A stretch of 64,000 nucleotides of DNA from Gemmatimonadota bacterium (GTDB taxonomy: Bacteria; Gemmatimonadota; Gemmatimonadetes; Gemmatimonadales; Gemmatimonadaceae): contig JADJRJ010000028.1 of the NCBI GenBank assembly GCA_016712265.1, positions 1,054,001-1,118,000 on the forward strand, written 5' to 3'. The position numbers and the translations under genes are program-made. This document shows positions 32,588-40,866 of this stretch, piece by piece; position 1 is the first letter of the stretch, and each line of letters opens with the position of its first letter. Under the pieces are notes generated by a model, which did no database searches, had not been told where the DNA came from, and saw only the letters and a program-made list of their open reading frames with translations.

Positions 32588-33811
32588 CTACTCGTACCGA
32601 AGGGCCAGGATAGGATCCAGTCGCGCGGCCCGCCGAGCTGGCCAGACCCCGAAGAGCACTCCAACGACGGCCGAAAAGCCGAATGCCAAGCCGACTGAGG
32701 TGGGCGAAATCGAGGTGTTCCACTGGAACGCGTTACTGAGCCAGGTTGCGATGCCAGTCCCAAGCAGGATACCCAGCAGTCCGCCGAGGAGACACAGTAC
32801 GACCGCCTCGATGAGGAACTGGATGAGGATGTTCCAGCGCGTCGCGCCGAGGGCCTTCCGCACTCCAATCTCGCGGGTTCGCTCGGTGACAGAGACCAGC
32901 ATGATGTTCATGATGCCGATGCCACCCACGAGGAGCGACACGGCCGCGATACCAGACAGCAGGTACGTGAACACCTCGGTCGTTTCCGCGAAGGTGCTCA
33001 GGAAGTCCGACTGGTTGCGGATGCTGAAGTCGTCGGGACGACCTGGGCGGATCCGGTGCTCGCGACGCAGGACGCGCTGAATCTCCGCTATCGTCTCGTC
33101 GATCTTGTCCTCGGATGGCGCGAGGACGGAGATGGATCTGAGGCGCTCCGTGCCGAGGGCACGATACCGCGCCGTCTGCAAGGGAATGAAGAGCTGGTCG
33201 TCCGGGTTCTGAAAGCCGCCGGACTGTCCCTTTGCCTCGAGCACTCCGACGACCGTGAACTGGATCCCGCGGATGCGAATGGGTTCGTCGAGGATCGCGT
33301 ACGGTCCGTTGAGTCCAAGGTTCTTGACGACTTCGGGACCGATCACGGCGACGCGGGCCTTGGCCGCATCTTCTGCCGAGGTGAAGAACCGACCAGCGGC
33401 GAGCTTGAACTTGCGAACCTCGGGGTAGTTGCTGGTCGTGCCGACTACCGAAGTTCCGGTGTTCTTGTTCAGGTACGTCACCTGAAGGTCCCGCGCCATT
33501 TCGGGTTGGATGGCAGCGAGGTTGTTGCCCTTTTCCTCCAGGGCGACCGCATCCTTCATGACCATGCGGGCCCGGTCGTTGAACGAGAAGAACCCACCCC
33601 CCATGCGCTGTTGGCCGGGGGATACCGTCAGCAGGGTCGTCCCGAGCGCGGCGATCCGGTCCTTTACCGCCAGTTGCGCACCGGTGCCCAGGGCGATCAT
33701 CGCAATGACCGCTGCGACGCCAATGACGATGCCGAGCATCGTGAGCATCGAGCGCAGCTTGTTGGCCCGCAATGCACCGAGGGCGACGACGAAGATTTCG
33801 CCGAGTACCAT
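32588..33811 (-). CDS. MacB-like ABC transporter permease without its own ATPase domain
   Basis: The 407-residue product is the membrane part of a MacB/LolC-type (FtsX-like) transporter: first helix with NKLRSMLTMLGIVIGVAAVIAMIALGTGA, a periplasmic MacB core domain (about 45-265), then the FtsX domain with VSLLVGGIGIMNIMLVSVTERTREIGVRKALGATR and two final helices ending WPARRAARLDPILALRYE. The nucleotide-binding domain fused in E. coli MacB is absent, and no ABC ATPase gene occurs in the operon, so the ATPase must come from elsewhere. It lies nine bases after the adaptor gene. Possible cargo: macrolides, lipids, peptides or heavy-metal-related compounds. Confidence 0.9.
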   Translation of the reverse strand: MVLGEIFVVALGALRANKLRSMLTMLGIVIGVAAVIAMIALGTGAQLAVKDRIAALGTTLLTVSPGQQRMGGGFFSFNDRARMVMKDAVALEEKGNNLAAIQPEMARDLQVTYLNKNTGTSVVGTTSNYPEVRKFKLAAGRFFTSAEDAAKARVAVIGPEVVKNLGLNGPYAILDEPIRIRGIQFTVVGVLEAKGQSGGFQNPDDQLFIPLQTARYRALGTERLRSISVLAPSEDKIDETIAEIQRVLRREHRIRPGRPDDFSIRNQSDFLSTFAETTEVFTYLLSGIAAVSLLVGGIGIMNIMLVSVTERTREIGVRKALGATRWNILIQFLIEAVVLCLLGGLLGILLGTGIATWLSNAFQWNTSISPTSVGLAFGFSAVVGVLFGVWPARRAARLDPILALRYE

Positions 33812-33820
33812 GGCGGGGAC

Positions 33821-35614
33821 CTATTGGCGCGGGGGGCCGCCGCCGGGGGCGCCACCAGCGCCTCCGGTTGCCCCACCGGTGGTCGCCGACCCTTGCTGGC
33901 GCTGCATGCCGGGCATCCCGCCGCCTGTCATTTGCCGGAACCTGGCGTTGGAGGAGTCACGCGCCGCTTGGATCGCCGCCGTCGCCAGTAGGGCCACCTG
34001 GTCGCCCTCATTGAGGCCGGAGACAACCTCCGTGTAGTCGAAGTTGGCCGCACCGAGCCGGACAACCTTTGGCGTGTAGGTGCCGTTGGCGACCACAAAG
34101 ACCACGCCGGTGCGAGTCCGCACGCGCGTGGGGAACTCGCCGCCCTGTGTGGGGCGTGCCCCCCCGGTTCGGCCAGTGGCGGACTGACCTGCGGCGGGTG
34201 ACGCACCAGCTGGTCCCTGTCCACCGTTAGACGGCTGGGCCTGGGCACCCGGCGCGCCGCCGGGTCGGCCGCCCCCCTGACAGCCGCGGGCGATCATCGC
34301 GTCGACGCCCAACTCGCCGTACAGCTTGGTGGATTCCTCGCGCATCGCCGCGAAGTCGACCTGGCCGTCCATCATCTTCTGGCGCAGGTCGGCAAGCTGC
34401 TTGGCCACGGCCGGCTTCTTGGCCAGGGCGTCGCGGTACTTCGCGCAATCGGCTTCGCTCGCCTGCGGCGCCTGGCGTCCAGCACCACCTTGACCACCGG
34501 GCCGACCTCCTTGCTGCGGGAGTTCCACGTCACCGGGCATCATCCGCATGCCGCGCGGGGGGCCGCCCATGTTGGGGAGGCCCTGTTCCTGCTGACCGCG
34601 ACGTCCGCCACCGCCCATGCCACCGAACTGCTGCATCTGCGCCTGGATCGAGGCGCTGACGCTGTCCGGGATGAGTCCCATCGATCCCGCGAGCATGGGT
34701 GCCTCGCGCGTCGTGCGGATCGCGTCATTCGGGATGGCGAGCACGTTCTCCCGGCGCTCCACGAGCACCGAGGCCTCGCCATTCATGCCGGGCTTCAGCA
34801 GGCCTTCGCTGTTGTTGAGGTTGATGAGCACGGGGAACATCGTCACGCTTTGCTGGATAACGGCCTGCGGCTCGATTTTCTCGACGGTGCCCTGGAACGG
34901 TCGGTCAGGGAAGGCATCGACGGTCACGGTGGTCTGCTGACCGGCGGTGACCTGGCCGATGTCCGTTTCGTTGAACAGCGCGCGCATGCGCACCTTGGTG
35001 AGGTCGGCCATCTTGAGGAGCGTGGTGCCGCCACCGACGCCGCTGGTCGCCGACGTGATCACCTGGCCTAACGAGACCGTCTTCTCGATGATGGTCCCAC
35101 TGTTGGGGGCACGGACCGTGGCGTCGTCCAGTCGCTGCTGGGCGAGGTCGAGCGAGGTGCGCGCCCGGATCACGGCGGCTTGCGCGTTCGCGTAATCCAG
35201 CTGCGCGGTCTCATGTTCCTGCGCGGTGATGATGCGCTGGCCGAACAGGTCGTCGTTGCGCTTCTTTTGCGCTTCGGAGACTTGCAGGCGCGCCTCGGCG
35301 GCGTTGAGGTCCGCGCGCGCCTGGTCGAACTGGTTCTGGACGTCCCGGGTTTCCAGCTGCACGAGCAGGTCGCCGGCGGCAATCTTGCTCCCGGTCTCGA
35401 CGGTCATCTGGGTGATTTGCCCGGACGACTTGGACTTGACCTCGACGACGTTGATCGGCTCGATGGCTCCGGAGGCGGTGGCGTCGAGCACGATGGTCCG
35501 CCGGGTCACGGCGGCCGTCGGGATGGTGATCTCCTGCACTTCTTCCTTCTTGCAGGCGGCGACGAGGACGCCGAGCAGGAGCAGGCGCGATGTAGTCACG
35601 GATGGAGCGGTCAT
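33821..35614 (-). CDS. MacA-like periplasmic adaptor lipoprotein with a large low-complexity insertion
   Basis: The 597-residue product has a lipobox (GVLVAAC, Cys21), a membrane-fusion core with lipoyl/barrel-sandwich halves (about 55-90 and 165-200: VVEVKSKSSGQITQMTVETG and VRAPNSGTIIEKTVSLGQ), an alpha-hairpin (about 92-162) and a beta-barrel domain (about 205-290). Between residues 302 and 495 lies an insertion that is Gly/Gln/Met/Pro-rich with a charged helical centre (390-445) flanked by Cys390 and Cys445. The membrane-proximal domain then resumes (about 498-550: GVVFVVANGTYTPKVVRLG). Typical MacA proteins are about 370-400 residues. It connects the permease with TolC. Confidence 0.88.
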   Translation of the reverse strand: MTAPSVTTSRLLLLGVLVAACKKEEVQEITIPTAAVTRRTIVLDATASGAIEPINVVEVKSKSSGQITQMTVETGSKIAAGDLLVQLETRDVQNQFDQARADLNAAEARLQVSEAQKKRNDDLFGQRIITAQEHETAQLDYANAQAAVIRARTSLDLAQQRLDDATVRAPNSGTIIEKTVSLGQVITSATSGVGGGTTLLKMADLTKVRMRALFNETDIGQVTAGQQTTVTVDAFPDRPFQGTVEKIEPQAVIQQSVTMFPVLINLNNSEGLLKPGMNGEASVLVERRENVLAIPNDAIRTTREAPMLAGSMGLIPDSVSASIQAQMQQFGGMGGGGRRGQQEQGLPNMGGPPRGMRMMPGDVELPQQGGRPGGQGGAGRQAPQASEADCAKYRDALAKKPAVAKQLADLRQKMMDGQVDFAAMREESTKLYGELGVDAMIARGCQGGGRPGGAPGAQAQPSNGGQGPAGASPAAGQSATGRTGGARPTQGGEFPTRVRTRTGVVFVVANGTYTPKVVRLGAANFDYTEVVSGLNEGDQVALLATAAIQAARDSSNARFRQMTGGGMPGMQRQQGSATTGGATGGAGGAPGGGPPRQ

Positions 35615-35627
35615 GGAGGGGACCCGG

Positions 35628-36917
35628 TCAGGGGATGGTGCGGCCGAGCAGGGCCTCGATCTGGGCCTTGGCCAACCGGGCGTCGTAGCGCGCCTGGATC
35701 AAGGAAAAACGCGCTTGGTTGAGGGTGCTCTGGGAGGTCAGGACGTCGAGCAAGGTCGAGGAGCCCAAGGCGTATCGCTGGTTCTGGACGCGAAGGTCTT
35801 CGTCTCCGGCTTCCACCGAGGCCAGCTGGATCCCGATGCGCGCTTCGGCGAGCCGCAGCGAGCCCAGCAACTGGGTCAGCTGCTGTTCCGCTGCGAGGCG
35901 GGCATCGCGCAGTTGAGCCTGTGCGTTGGTCTCGGCGATCGATGCGCGGGCCTGGTTTTCCTCACGCGTGAGCCCGTTGAAGATCTGGTAGTTGAAGTTG
36001 AGGCGCAGGGTGCGGAGGCTGCTGAACGGGCCGCCGGTTGGTGCAAAGGCTTCGTCGGTGCGCTGGCCGCTGAGGCCGTAGCCCAAGCTGAAGGTCGGCC
36101 AGTAGCTGGTCTTTGCCGAGCGGCGCGCCTGGGCGGTCGCCGCCAGCTGGCGGCGCGCGGCGACGATGCTCGGGGATTCTTCCAGCATGCGGCGGATCTC
36201 GACCGAGTCCAGCCGCACCTGCGGGACCGCGGCGCCTTCCTCGTTCACCGCCGTGACATTGTCGTTGGTGCCGGTGATGCGGCTGAGGTTGGCCGCAGCC
36301 ACGCGGATGTTGTTTTCCGCATTGAGGATCGAGAGTTGCGCGTTGCCGACTGCAATCACCGACCGGAGCGAATCTGACTTGGTCGCAGCGCCTGCGGCCA
36401 CCCGTGCGCTGGCGACCTTGAGCTGCTGATCGGCCTGGGCGAATTGCGCCTGGGCAGCGGCGCGCGATTCCCGTGCGGCGAGGATGTTGAAGTATTGCTG
36501 GCTGACGTCCAGCGCAACCCGATAGTTGGAGAGGCGCTCGTTGGCCTCGGCGGCGTCCTGCTCCGCCTGCGCATTGCGCAGGTTGAACAACCGGCGCCCG
36601 GCATCGAAGAGTTCGAGGTTGGAGTTCAGGCCGCGAGAGAAGCTCCACGGGGTGGAGATCGCGACGAGGCGCCCATTGGGCCCGAGGTTCTCACCGTTGG
36701 AACTCGAGGCGCCCGCGGACATGCTGAACGTGGGGAGAAACGTGCCGTACGCCGTGCGCACGGCGGCATCACTCGCGCGGATCTGACCGCGCGCCGAGAC
36801 GGTCGATGGCGAATTCAGCTGCGCGAGCCGGATGGCTTCCTCGAGCGAGATGGCGCGGGCGCCGTCCTGCGCGGCCAACGTACCGGGCAGCAGGCCCAGG
36901 ATCAGGAGTCGCTTCAT
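35628..36917 (-). CDS. TolC-family outer membrane efflux protein
   Basis: The 429-residue product has a signal peptide (LLILGLLPGTLAAQ) and the two tandem outer-membrane-efflux repeats of TolC: SLEEAIRLAQLNSP at the start of repeat one, and QVRLDSVEIRRMLEESPSIVAARRQLAATAQARRSAKTSYWPTFSLGYG opening repeat two, each with long coiled-coil helices. It would form the trimeric exit duct for the adaptor/permease encoded downstream. Start overlaps the stop of the Spy-like gene by four bases (36914-36917). Confidence 0.92.
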   Translation of the reverse strand: MKRLLILGLLPGTLAAQDGARAISLEEAIRLAQLNSPSTVSARGQIRASDAAVRTAYGTFLPTFSMSAGASSSNGENLGPNGRLVAISTPWSFSRGLNSNLELFDAGRRLFNLRNAQAEQDAAEANERLSNYRVALDVSQQYFNILAARESRAAAQAQFAQADQQLKVASARVAAGAATKSDSLRSVIAVGNAQLSILNAENNIRVAAANLSRITGTNDNVTAVNEEGAAVPQVRLDSVEIRRMLEESPSIVAARRQLAATAQARRSAKTSYWPTFSLGYGLSGQRTDEAFAPTGGPFSSLRTLRLNFNYQIFNGLTREENQARASIAETNAQAQLRDARLAAEQQLTQLLGSLRLAEARIGIQLASVEAGDEDLRVQNQRYALGSSTLLDVLTSQSTLNQARFSLIQARYDARLAKAQIEALLGRTIP

Positions 36918-37291
36918 GCCCGCCCGTCTTCCTTCTTGGTGGAGTCACTCAGGTCGCGGAGCATGGCCTCGAATTCTGCGCGCTGGCGCTCATCCAGGAC
37001 ATCCCGCATGTGATCGCGCGCCTGAAGCTTGATGCTGTCGAGCTGTGGCCTGAGCGGTGCCATCGCCTTGCGATACTGCTGCGAACGCCCGTCGAGGATC
37101 GAGTCCATCTGCGCGCGCTGGACCCCAGACAGCTGGAGGCGGCTGGACATGACCTCGACGAGGGGATTCTCGCCGCGGACCACGCACACCTTGCCTCGCT
37201 CCATGTATCGATTGGCGCTAAAGCCTAACGCCCCGCCCGTGATAAAGGTTCCAAGGAGAAAGGCAAGCGCCACGTTTTTCTGTGCTTTCAC
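36914..37291 (-). CDS. Spy/CpxP-like periplasmic stress-sensor protein
   Basis: A 125-residue protein with an N-terminal anchor or signal (NVALAFLLGTFITGGALGF, about 6-24) and a helical domain with two LTxxQ-like repeats (LQLSGVQRAQMDSIL near residue 52 and VLDERQRAEFEAML near residue 98), the mark of Spy, CpxP and ZraP proteins. These bind misfolded envelope proteins or metals and restrain a stress sensor. Here the partner would be the anti-sigma/sigma pair encoded just upstream, an arrangement like CnrX with CnrY/CnrH in metal resistance. This comparison is inference. Confidence 0.78.
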   Translation of the reverse strand: MKAQKNVALAFLLGTFITGGALGFSANRYMERGKVCVVRGENPLVEVMSSRLQLSGVQRAQMDSILDGRSQQYRKAMAPLRPQLDSIKLQARDHMRDVLDERQRAEFEAMLRDLSDSTKKEDGRA

Positions 37292-37300
37292 GGTGGCTCC

Positions 37301-37678
37301 CTAATGCGTGAGGAGGTAGCGGAGCGTCTGGTTGCGATCACGGTCGACCGGAGCCACCACTTCCGAGAGCAGCGGAATCTCCGCCGGGGTGTCGAGCAGT
37401 TCGCGCACGGCGAGGCGTTCCTGCGCGGCGCGGGTCTGCCACGAGGCTACCCCGATGACGATGATCGCGGCCGCGGCCGCCGCCAAACCATACCGTGCCC
37501 AGCCGGACAGCCACGCGGACCAGTCGCGGCCACTTTCGCCGCGCACGCGGGCCATGACGCGGGCTTCCAGTTCCTCCCAGTATGACGGATTGGAGGGCGC
37601 ACTGTAGTGCGACACGAGGGTCCGTCGCACGTACATGTCGTCGGCCTCGGGGAGGCGGGGGTCCTGGGAGAAGCTCAT
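37301..37678 (-). CDS. putative anti-sigma factor, single-pass membrane protein
   Basis: The 125-residue product has a cytoplasmic N-terminal part of about 60 residues with SYWEELEARVMARVR, one transmembrane helix (YGLAAAAAAIIVIGVASWQT, about 68-87) and a short periplasmic tail ending LRYLLTH. It lacks a zinc-finger motif. Four bases of overlap with the sigma gene (37675-37678) and the membrane topology make it the likely anti-sigma factor, like CnrY-type short regulators. No sequence motif proves the role. Confidence 0.72.
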   Translation of the reverse strand: MSFSQDPRLPEADDMYVRRTLVSHYSAPSNPSYWEELEARVMARVRGESGRDWSAWLSGWARYGLAAAAAAIIVIGVASWQTRAAQERLAVRELLDTPAEIPLLSEVVAPVDRDRNQTLRYLLTH

Positions 37679-38286
37679 AAGTGACTCCGGATGCCGCTAA
37701 GCGCCTGGCGCAGCCGGGCGCGTGCGTGATGCAGGTCGGAACGGGCGGTGCCTTCAGGGATGCCGAGCATCTGGCCGATCTCGGCGTGCTTGAACCCTTC
37801 TACGTCGTGGAGGACGATCACCGATCGTTGGCGATCACCTAACGATGCCAACGCTGCGTCCAGCCGTCGCCGCAATTCGTCCGACTCGGCCGGGTCACGA
37901 AACGGCGAGGCCATGGTGTCGGCGAGTGCGTCGGCGTCCCGCACCTTCTTGCGGCGCGTGATGTCGAGGGCGGCATTGGCGACGATGCGGTGGAGCCAGG
38001 CTCCAAAGGCCTGATCGGGGATGAACCGCTGGAGGGCCCGATAGGCGTGCAGGAACCCCTCCTGCACAGCATCCTCAGCGTCCTCGTGCGTGAGCACGAT
38101 GGCCCGCGCCACAGCGTAGGCGCGCCGCTGATGGATGCGAACCAGTGAGGCGAACGCGTCCGGGTCCCCTTGCTGGGCCGCCACGACGTGTCCCTGCTCC
38201 ACGGAACGATCGGCGACCTCACCCACGAGGCGGAGCCTCGGGGTCGGGGTCGGCAGCATTCCCGCAGTGGCAGTGGCAGTCGTCAC
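37675..38286 (-). CDS. ECF-type sigma factor heading the efflux operon
   Basis: The 203-residue product has region 2 (about 38-105: DPDAFASLVRIHQRRAYAVARAIVLTHEDAEDAVQEGFLHAYRALQRF and FGAWLHRIVANAALDITRR) and region 4 (about 138-195: LASLGDRQRSVIVLHDVEGFKHAEIGQMLGIPEGTARSDLHHARARLRQAL). A Thr/Ala/Pro-rich 30-residue N-terminus is an extra; initiation downstream is possible. It begins an uninterrupted minus-strand operon down to 32588 with four-base overlaps or gaps of at most 13 bases. It likely drives its own operon. Confidence 0.92.
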   Translation of the reverse strand: MTTATATAGMLPTPTPRLRLVGEVADRSVEQGHVVAAQQGDPDAFASLVRIHQRRAYAVARAIVLTHEDAEDAVQEGFLHAYRALQRFIPDQAFGAWLHRIVANAALDITRRKKVRDADALADTMASPFRDPAESDELRRRLDAALASLGDRQRSVIVLHDVEGFKHAEIGQMLGIPEGTARSDLHHARARLRQALSGIRSHL

Positions 38287-38348
38287 AGGTGGTCAGCAGA
38301 TCGTCACTCCCTTGAACGCGGTTGTCGCGCGCAATGTTGACCCCGGGG

Positions 38349-38948
38349 TCATGCGGGCGGCCTCGGCGTGCCATCCAGGCCGAGCACTGGCGCGACGGAC
38401 CGCATGGAGTCGATGACGAAGCGGATATGGGGCTCGAGTTCGACGCCGAGGTCGGCCGCTCCGTTAATGACATCCTCGCGGTTGACCCCCCGGGCAAAGG
38501 CCTTGTCCTTCATCTTCTTCTGGACAGAACGCGGGTCGACCTCGTGGACACTGCGGCTTGGGCGAACCAGGGCGGTCGCCGTGATGAGCCCGGACAGTTC
38601 GTCCACCGCAAAGAGCGTTTTCGCCATGCGGGTGACCCGGGGGACACCCGAGTAGGTGGCGTGTCCCAGGATGGCCTCGAGGATTGGTTCCGGATACCCG
38701 AGCCCGCGGAGTATCCTCACCCCTTCGGCCGGGTGCTCCGCATCTGGTGAGTGTTCGGCATTCGGCCAGCGCTCGTAGTCGAAGTCGTGCAGGAGTCCGG
38801 CGAGCCCCCATGCCTCCTCGTCCTCACCGAAGTGGCGGGCGTAGGCCCGCATGGCGGCTTCCACGGAGCACATGTGCTTTCTCAGCGAATCAGAAGCGGT
38901 GTACTCGCACATCAGCGCGTGAGCGGCTTCCCGCGTGGGCAGGGTCAT
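38349..38948 (-). CDS. HD-domain hydrolase
   Basis: The ATG at 38948 gives 199 residues. HD-superfamily metal ligands are visible: His25 (RKHMCSV), His54-Asp55 (LLHDFDYERWP) and a later Asp in AVDELSGLI near residue 119. This subfamily, close to proteins annotated as HDIG-domain hydrolases, has the signature GLAGLLHDFDYE and ILGHATYSGV. Members are phosphohydrolases, mostly of unknown substrate. It is followed by the sigma operon on the same strand after 62 bases. Confidence 0.85.
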   Translation of the reverse strand: MTLPTREAAHALMCEYTASDSLRKHMCSVEAAMRAYARHFGEDEEAWGLAGLLHDFDYERWPNAEHSPDAEHPAEGVRILRGLGYPEPILEAILGHATYSGVPRVTRMAKTLFAVDELSGLITATALVRPSRSVHEVDPRSVQKKMKDKAFARGVNREDVINGAADLGVELEPHIRFVIDSMRSVAPVLGLDGTPRPPA

Positions 38949-39268
38949 GGCAGGTGATTGGGTGATCGACCGTGGGAAGGTGCCGCTGCAACGCGGTCTG
39001 AACCAGAGGCGCCCGCAGCCCGGCAAGTGCAATCGCACTGTCTGGCGGGGTGCGGACCAGGGCAGCTGCCGCGATTGACGACGTGTTTCTGGCGTTCCGG
39101 GAAGCTGAGCGCCCGCGGTCGGGCTCGGCGGCGGCTCTACGGGGGATGCGGGAGCCGCGCGAACCCGGGGCCTGCGCTGGGAGCGCGGCCGGCGGGCATC
39201 ACTGGAGTTTTCGTGGGGTCCCCGAGGGAGCGCCAGTCGGACGAACGGGCGCCCCCTGACGGCGCAGC
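38949..39268. other. 320-base region with no convincing gene
   Basis: Between the HD gene and the 47-residue ORF, both on the minus strand, all frames look like GC-rich noise: Arg/Pro/Ala-rich translations with no domain. I see no tRNA, hairpin with a T run or repeat. A regulatory leader cannot be excluded. Confidence 0.4.
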
Positions 39269-39412
39269 CTAGTGCTTGGCGGCGCCAGCTGGTGCAGGGC
39301 TGTGCGAAGCGAACTTCGCATTCGTCCACTGCACGATTCCGTAAGACATGACGAACAGGAGGACCGCGGTGATGATCAGTCCCTTGAAGGCGGCCGGCTT
39401 GTCGTTGTGCAT
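39269..39412 (-). CDS. 47-residue single-pass membrane protein
   Basis: Reading the minus strand from the ATG at 39412 gives a 47-residue protein: a short polar N-terminus (MHNDKPAAFKG), one clear transmembrane helix (LIITAVLLFVMSYGIVQW, residues 12-29) and a small Ala/His-rich tail ending AAKH. The helix is not expected by chance at this GC content, and codon choice is sensible. No Shine-Dalgarno sequence is visible upstream, which lowers confidence. It lies 29 bases after the cyclophilin gene on the same strand. Function unknown. Confidence 0.55.
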   Translation of the reverse strand: MHNDKPAAFKGLIITAVLLFVMSYGIVQWTNAKFASHSPAPAGAAKH

Positions 39413-39441
39413 GGAAAGGAGAGGCAGGGAGTCAGGAGGGA

Positions 39442-39900
39442 TTACTCGACCTTCGCGGAGACCAACTCGTCATTCTGGCGAATCAGCGGGAGGACGTCGA
39501 GCCCTTCGGTGATGTTGCCGAAGACGGTGTGGACCCCGTCCAGATGCCGGGTGTTCGACTCCGAGAGTACCATGAAAAATTGCGAGCCACCCGTGTCCTT
39601 GCCGGCGTGAGCCATGGACAGCGCTCCGACCCGATGTTTTCGCGGATTGCCCTTTGTCTCGCATTTGATGGTGTAGCCCGGGCCGCCGGTGCCCACCGGG
39701 CCCTTGGCCGCCTCACCACCCTTGGAGTAGGGATCGCCACCCTGCACGACAAATTCCGGAATTACGCGGTGGAACCGGGTGCCGTCGTAGTAGCCACTAT
39801 TGGCGAGTTTTTCAAAGTTCTCGACGGTGCCGGGGGCATCCTGATCGTAGAGTTCGGCGACGACGGTGCCGCGGGAGGTGACGATGGTGGCCTTCTTCAT
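39442..39900 (-). CDS. cyclophilin-type peptidyl-prolyl cis-trans isomerase
   Basis: A 152-residue single-domain cyclophilin without a signal peptide, so cytoplasmic. It has the active-site stretch FHRVIPEFVVQGGDP (Arg44 and Phe/Gln after it), ALSMAHAGKDTGGSQFFMVL and HLDGVHTVFGNITEGLDV, which build the proline-binding pocket. The usual Trp that contacts cyclosporin is replaced by His in TRHLDG, as in many bacterial forms. Length is normal for short bacterial PpiB-type enzymes. Confidence 0.93.
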   Translation of the reverse strand: MKKATIVTSRGTVVAELYDQDAPGTVENFEKLANSGYYDGTRFHRVIPEFVVQGGDPYSKGGEAAKGPVGTGGPGYTIKCETKGNPRKHRVGALSMAHAGKDTGGSQFFMVLSESNTRHLDGVHTVFGNITEGLDVLPLIRQNDELVSAKVE

Positions 39901-39961
39901 CGGGCGGGGAACGGGGTGGTCGGGGTCGAGGTCGAAAGGTAGTCAGCGCCTGTGGGGAGGG

Positions 39962-40801
39962 CTACACGAGGGCGGATGGACAGTGCGTCCGGAGGGTGCA
40001 CTCGCCGCATTTGGGCCTGCGGGCATCGCAGACCCGTCGGCCATGCCAGATGAGGAGGTGGGAGAGCAAGGCCCAATGCTCGGCGGGGAAGGCGCGCATC
40101 AGGTCCTGTTCGACCTTCACCGGGTCGGTTTCGCTCGTTAGGCCCAGCCGGAGGGCGAGGCGGCCGACGTGTGTGTCCACGACGACGCCCTCGTTGATCC
40201 CGAAGGCGTTGCCCAGGACGACGTTGGCGGTCTTGCGGCCCACGCCGGGGAGTTTCACCAGCTCGGCGATGGTCCGGGGGAGCTCGCCGGCGTGCCGCTC
40301 CGAGATGGCGACCGCTGCCCCGCCGAGTGAACGGGCCTTGGCCCGAAAGAAGCCGGTCGTGCGGATGACGTCCTCGACGTCGGCCGGTGGCGCGGAGGCG
40401 AGATCAGCGGGGGTGGGCCAGCGCCGGAAGAGCTCCGGGGTGACCATGTTCACGCGCTTGTCGGTGCACTGCGCGGAGAGGATGGTGGCGGCGAGCAATT
40501 CCCACGGGGATCGGTAGTCGAGCTCGCAGTGGGCGTCGGGGTACAAGGCGGTCAGGGCATCCCATAACCAGCGCGCGTGGTCGATCAGCGCGTCGCCGGA
40601 ACGCTGGGCGATGCGTGGTTTTGTCTGGGTTGGGGATGGCGAGGTTGTAGTCCCCGGCTTTTTCGGCCCTATCTTCGAGTTCGGGGGGGGGGCCCCCCGC
40701 GCCCCGCGGGCCGGGGTCGTGGCGAGCGGCTTTCGCCCGGTCGCCACCTTCGGTCGTCGCTGCGACAAGGGCTGTCGCGGTGCTCCCCCTCCCTTCGGCA
40801 T
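39962..40801 (-). CDS. nth: endonuclease III (DNA glycosylase/AP lyase)
   Basis: Base-excision repair enzyme for oxidised pyrimidines. The 279-residue product has the HhH-GPD core from about residue 70: the hairpin LPGVGRKTANV with catalytic Lys190, Asp209 in VVDTHV, and a 4Fe-4S cluster with Cys258, Cys265, Cys268 and Cys274 in the exact C-x6-C-x2-C-x5-C spacing. The first 65 residues are an unusual Pro/Arg/Lys/Thr-rich extension absent from E. coli Nth. A G10-C6 homopolymer lies in its coding DNA at 40683-40698. No alternative start codon lies between the run and the core. TAGGTT about 37 bases upstream of the ATG may be the -10 box. Confidence 0.95.
   Translation of the reverse strand: MPKGGGAPRQPLSQRRPKVATGRKPLATTPARGARGAPPPNSKIGPKKPGTTTSPSPTQTKPRIAQRSGDALIDHARWLWDALTALYPDAHCELDYRSPWELLAATILSAQCTDKRVNMVTPELFRRWPTPADLASAPPADVEDVIRTTGFFRAKARSLGGAAVAISERHAGELPRTIAELVKLPGVGRKTANVVLGNAFGINEGVVVDTHVGRLALRLGLTSETDPVKVEQDLMRAFPAEHWALLSHLLIWHGRRVCDARRPKCGECTLRTHCPSALV
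40683..40698. repeat. homopolymer run G10 followed by C6 inside nth
   Basis: Ten G then six C on the plus strand encode part of the Gly-Ala-Pro-Pro-Pro stretch (residues 36-40 or so) of the endonuclease III N-terminal extension. Runs of this length are prone to slippage. Confidence 0.85.
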
Positions 40802-40866
40802 CTCGGATCTCTCAGGCGTAGGCTCCAGCGAAACCTACCCCGACTGCCCGCCTGCCACGAACATTC

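Noticed and set aside
38262..38285. GGCAGT-like triplet repeat at the sigma-factor start as a functional tandem repeat
   Set aside because: Only three short units coding Thr-Ala repeats; not longer than expected by chance in this composition.
38958..39272. 104-residue plus-strand frame in the gap before the HD gene
   Set aside because: No start context, no domain, Pro/Gly/Arg composition as expected from random GC-rich DNA.
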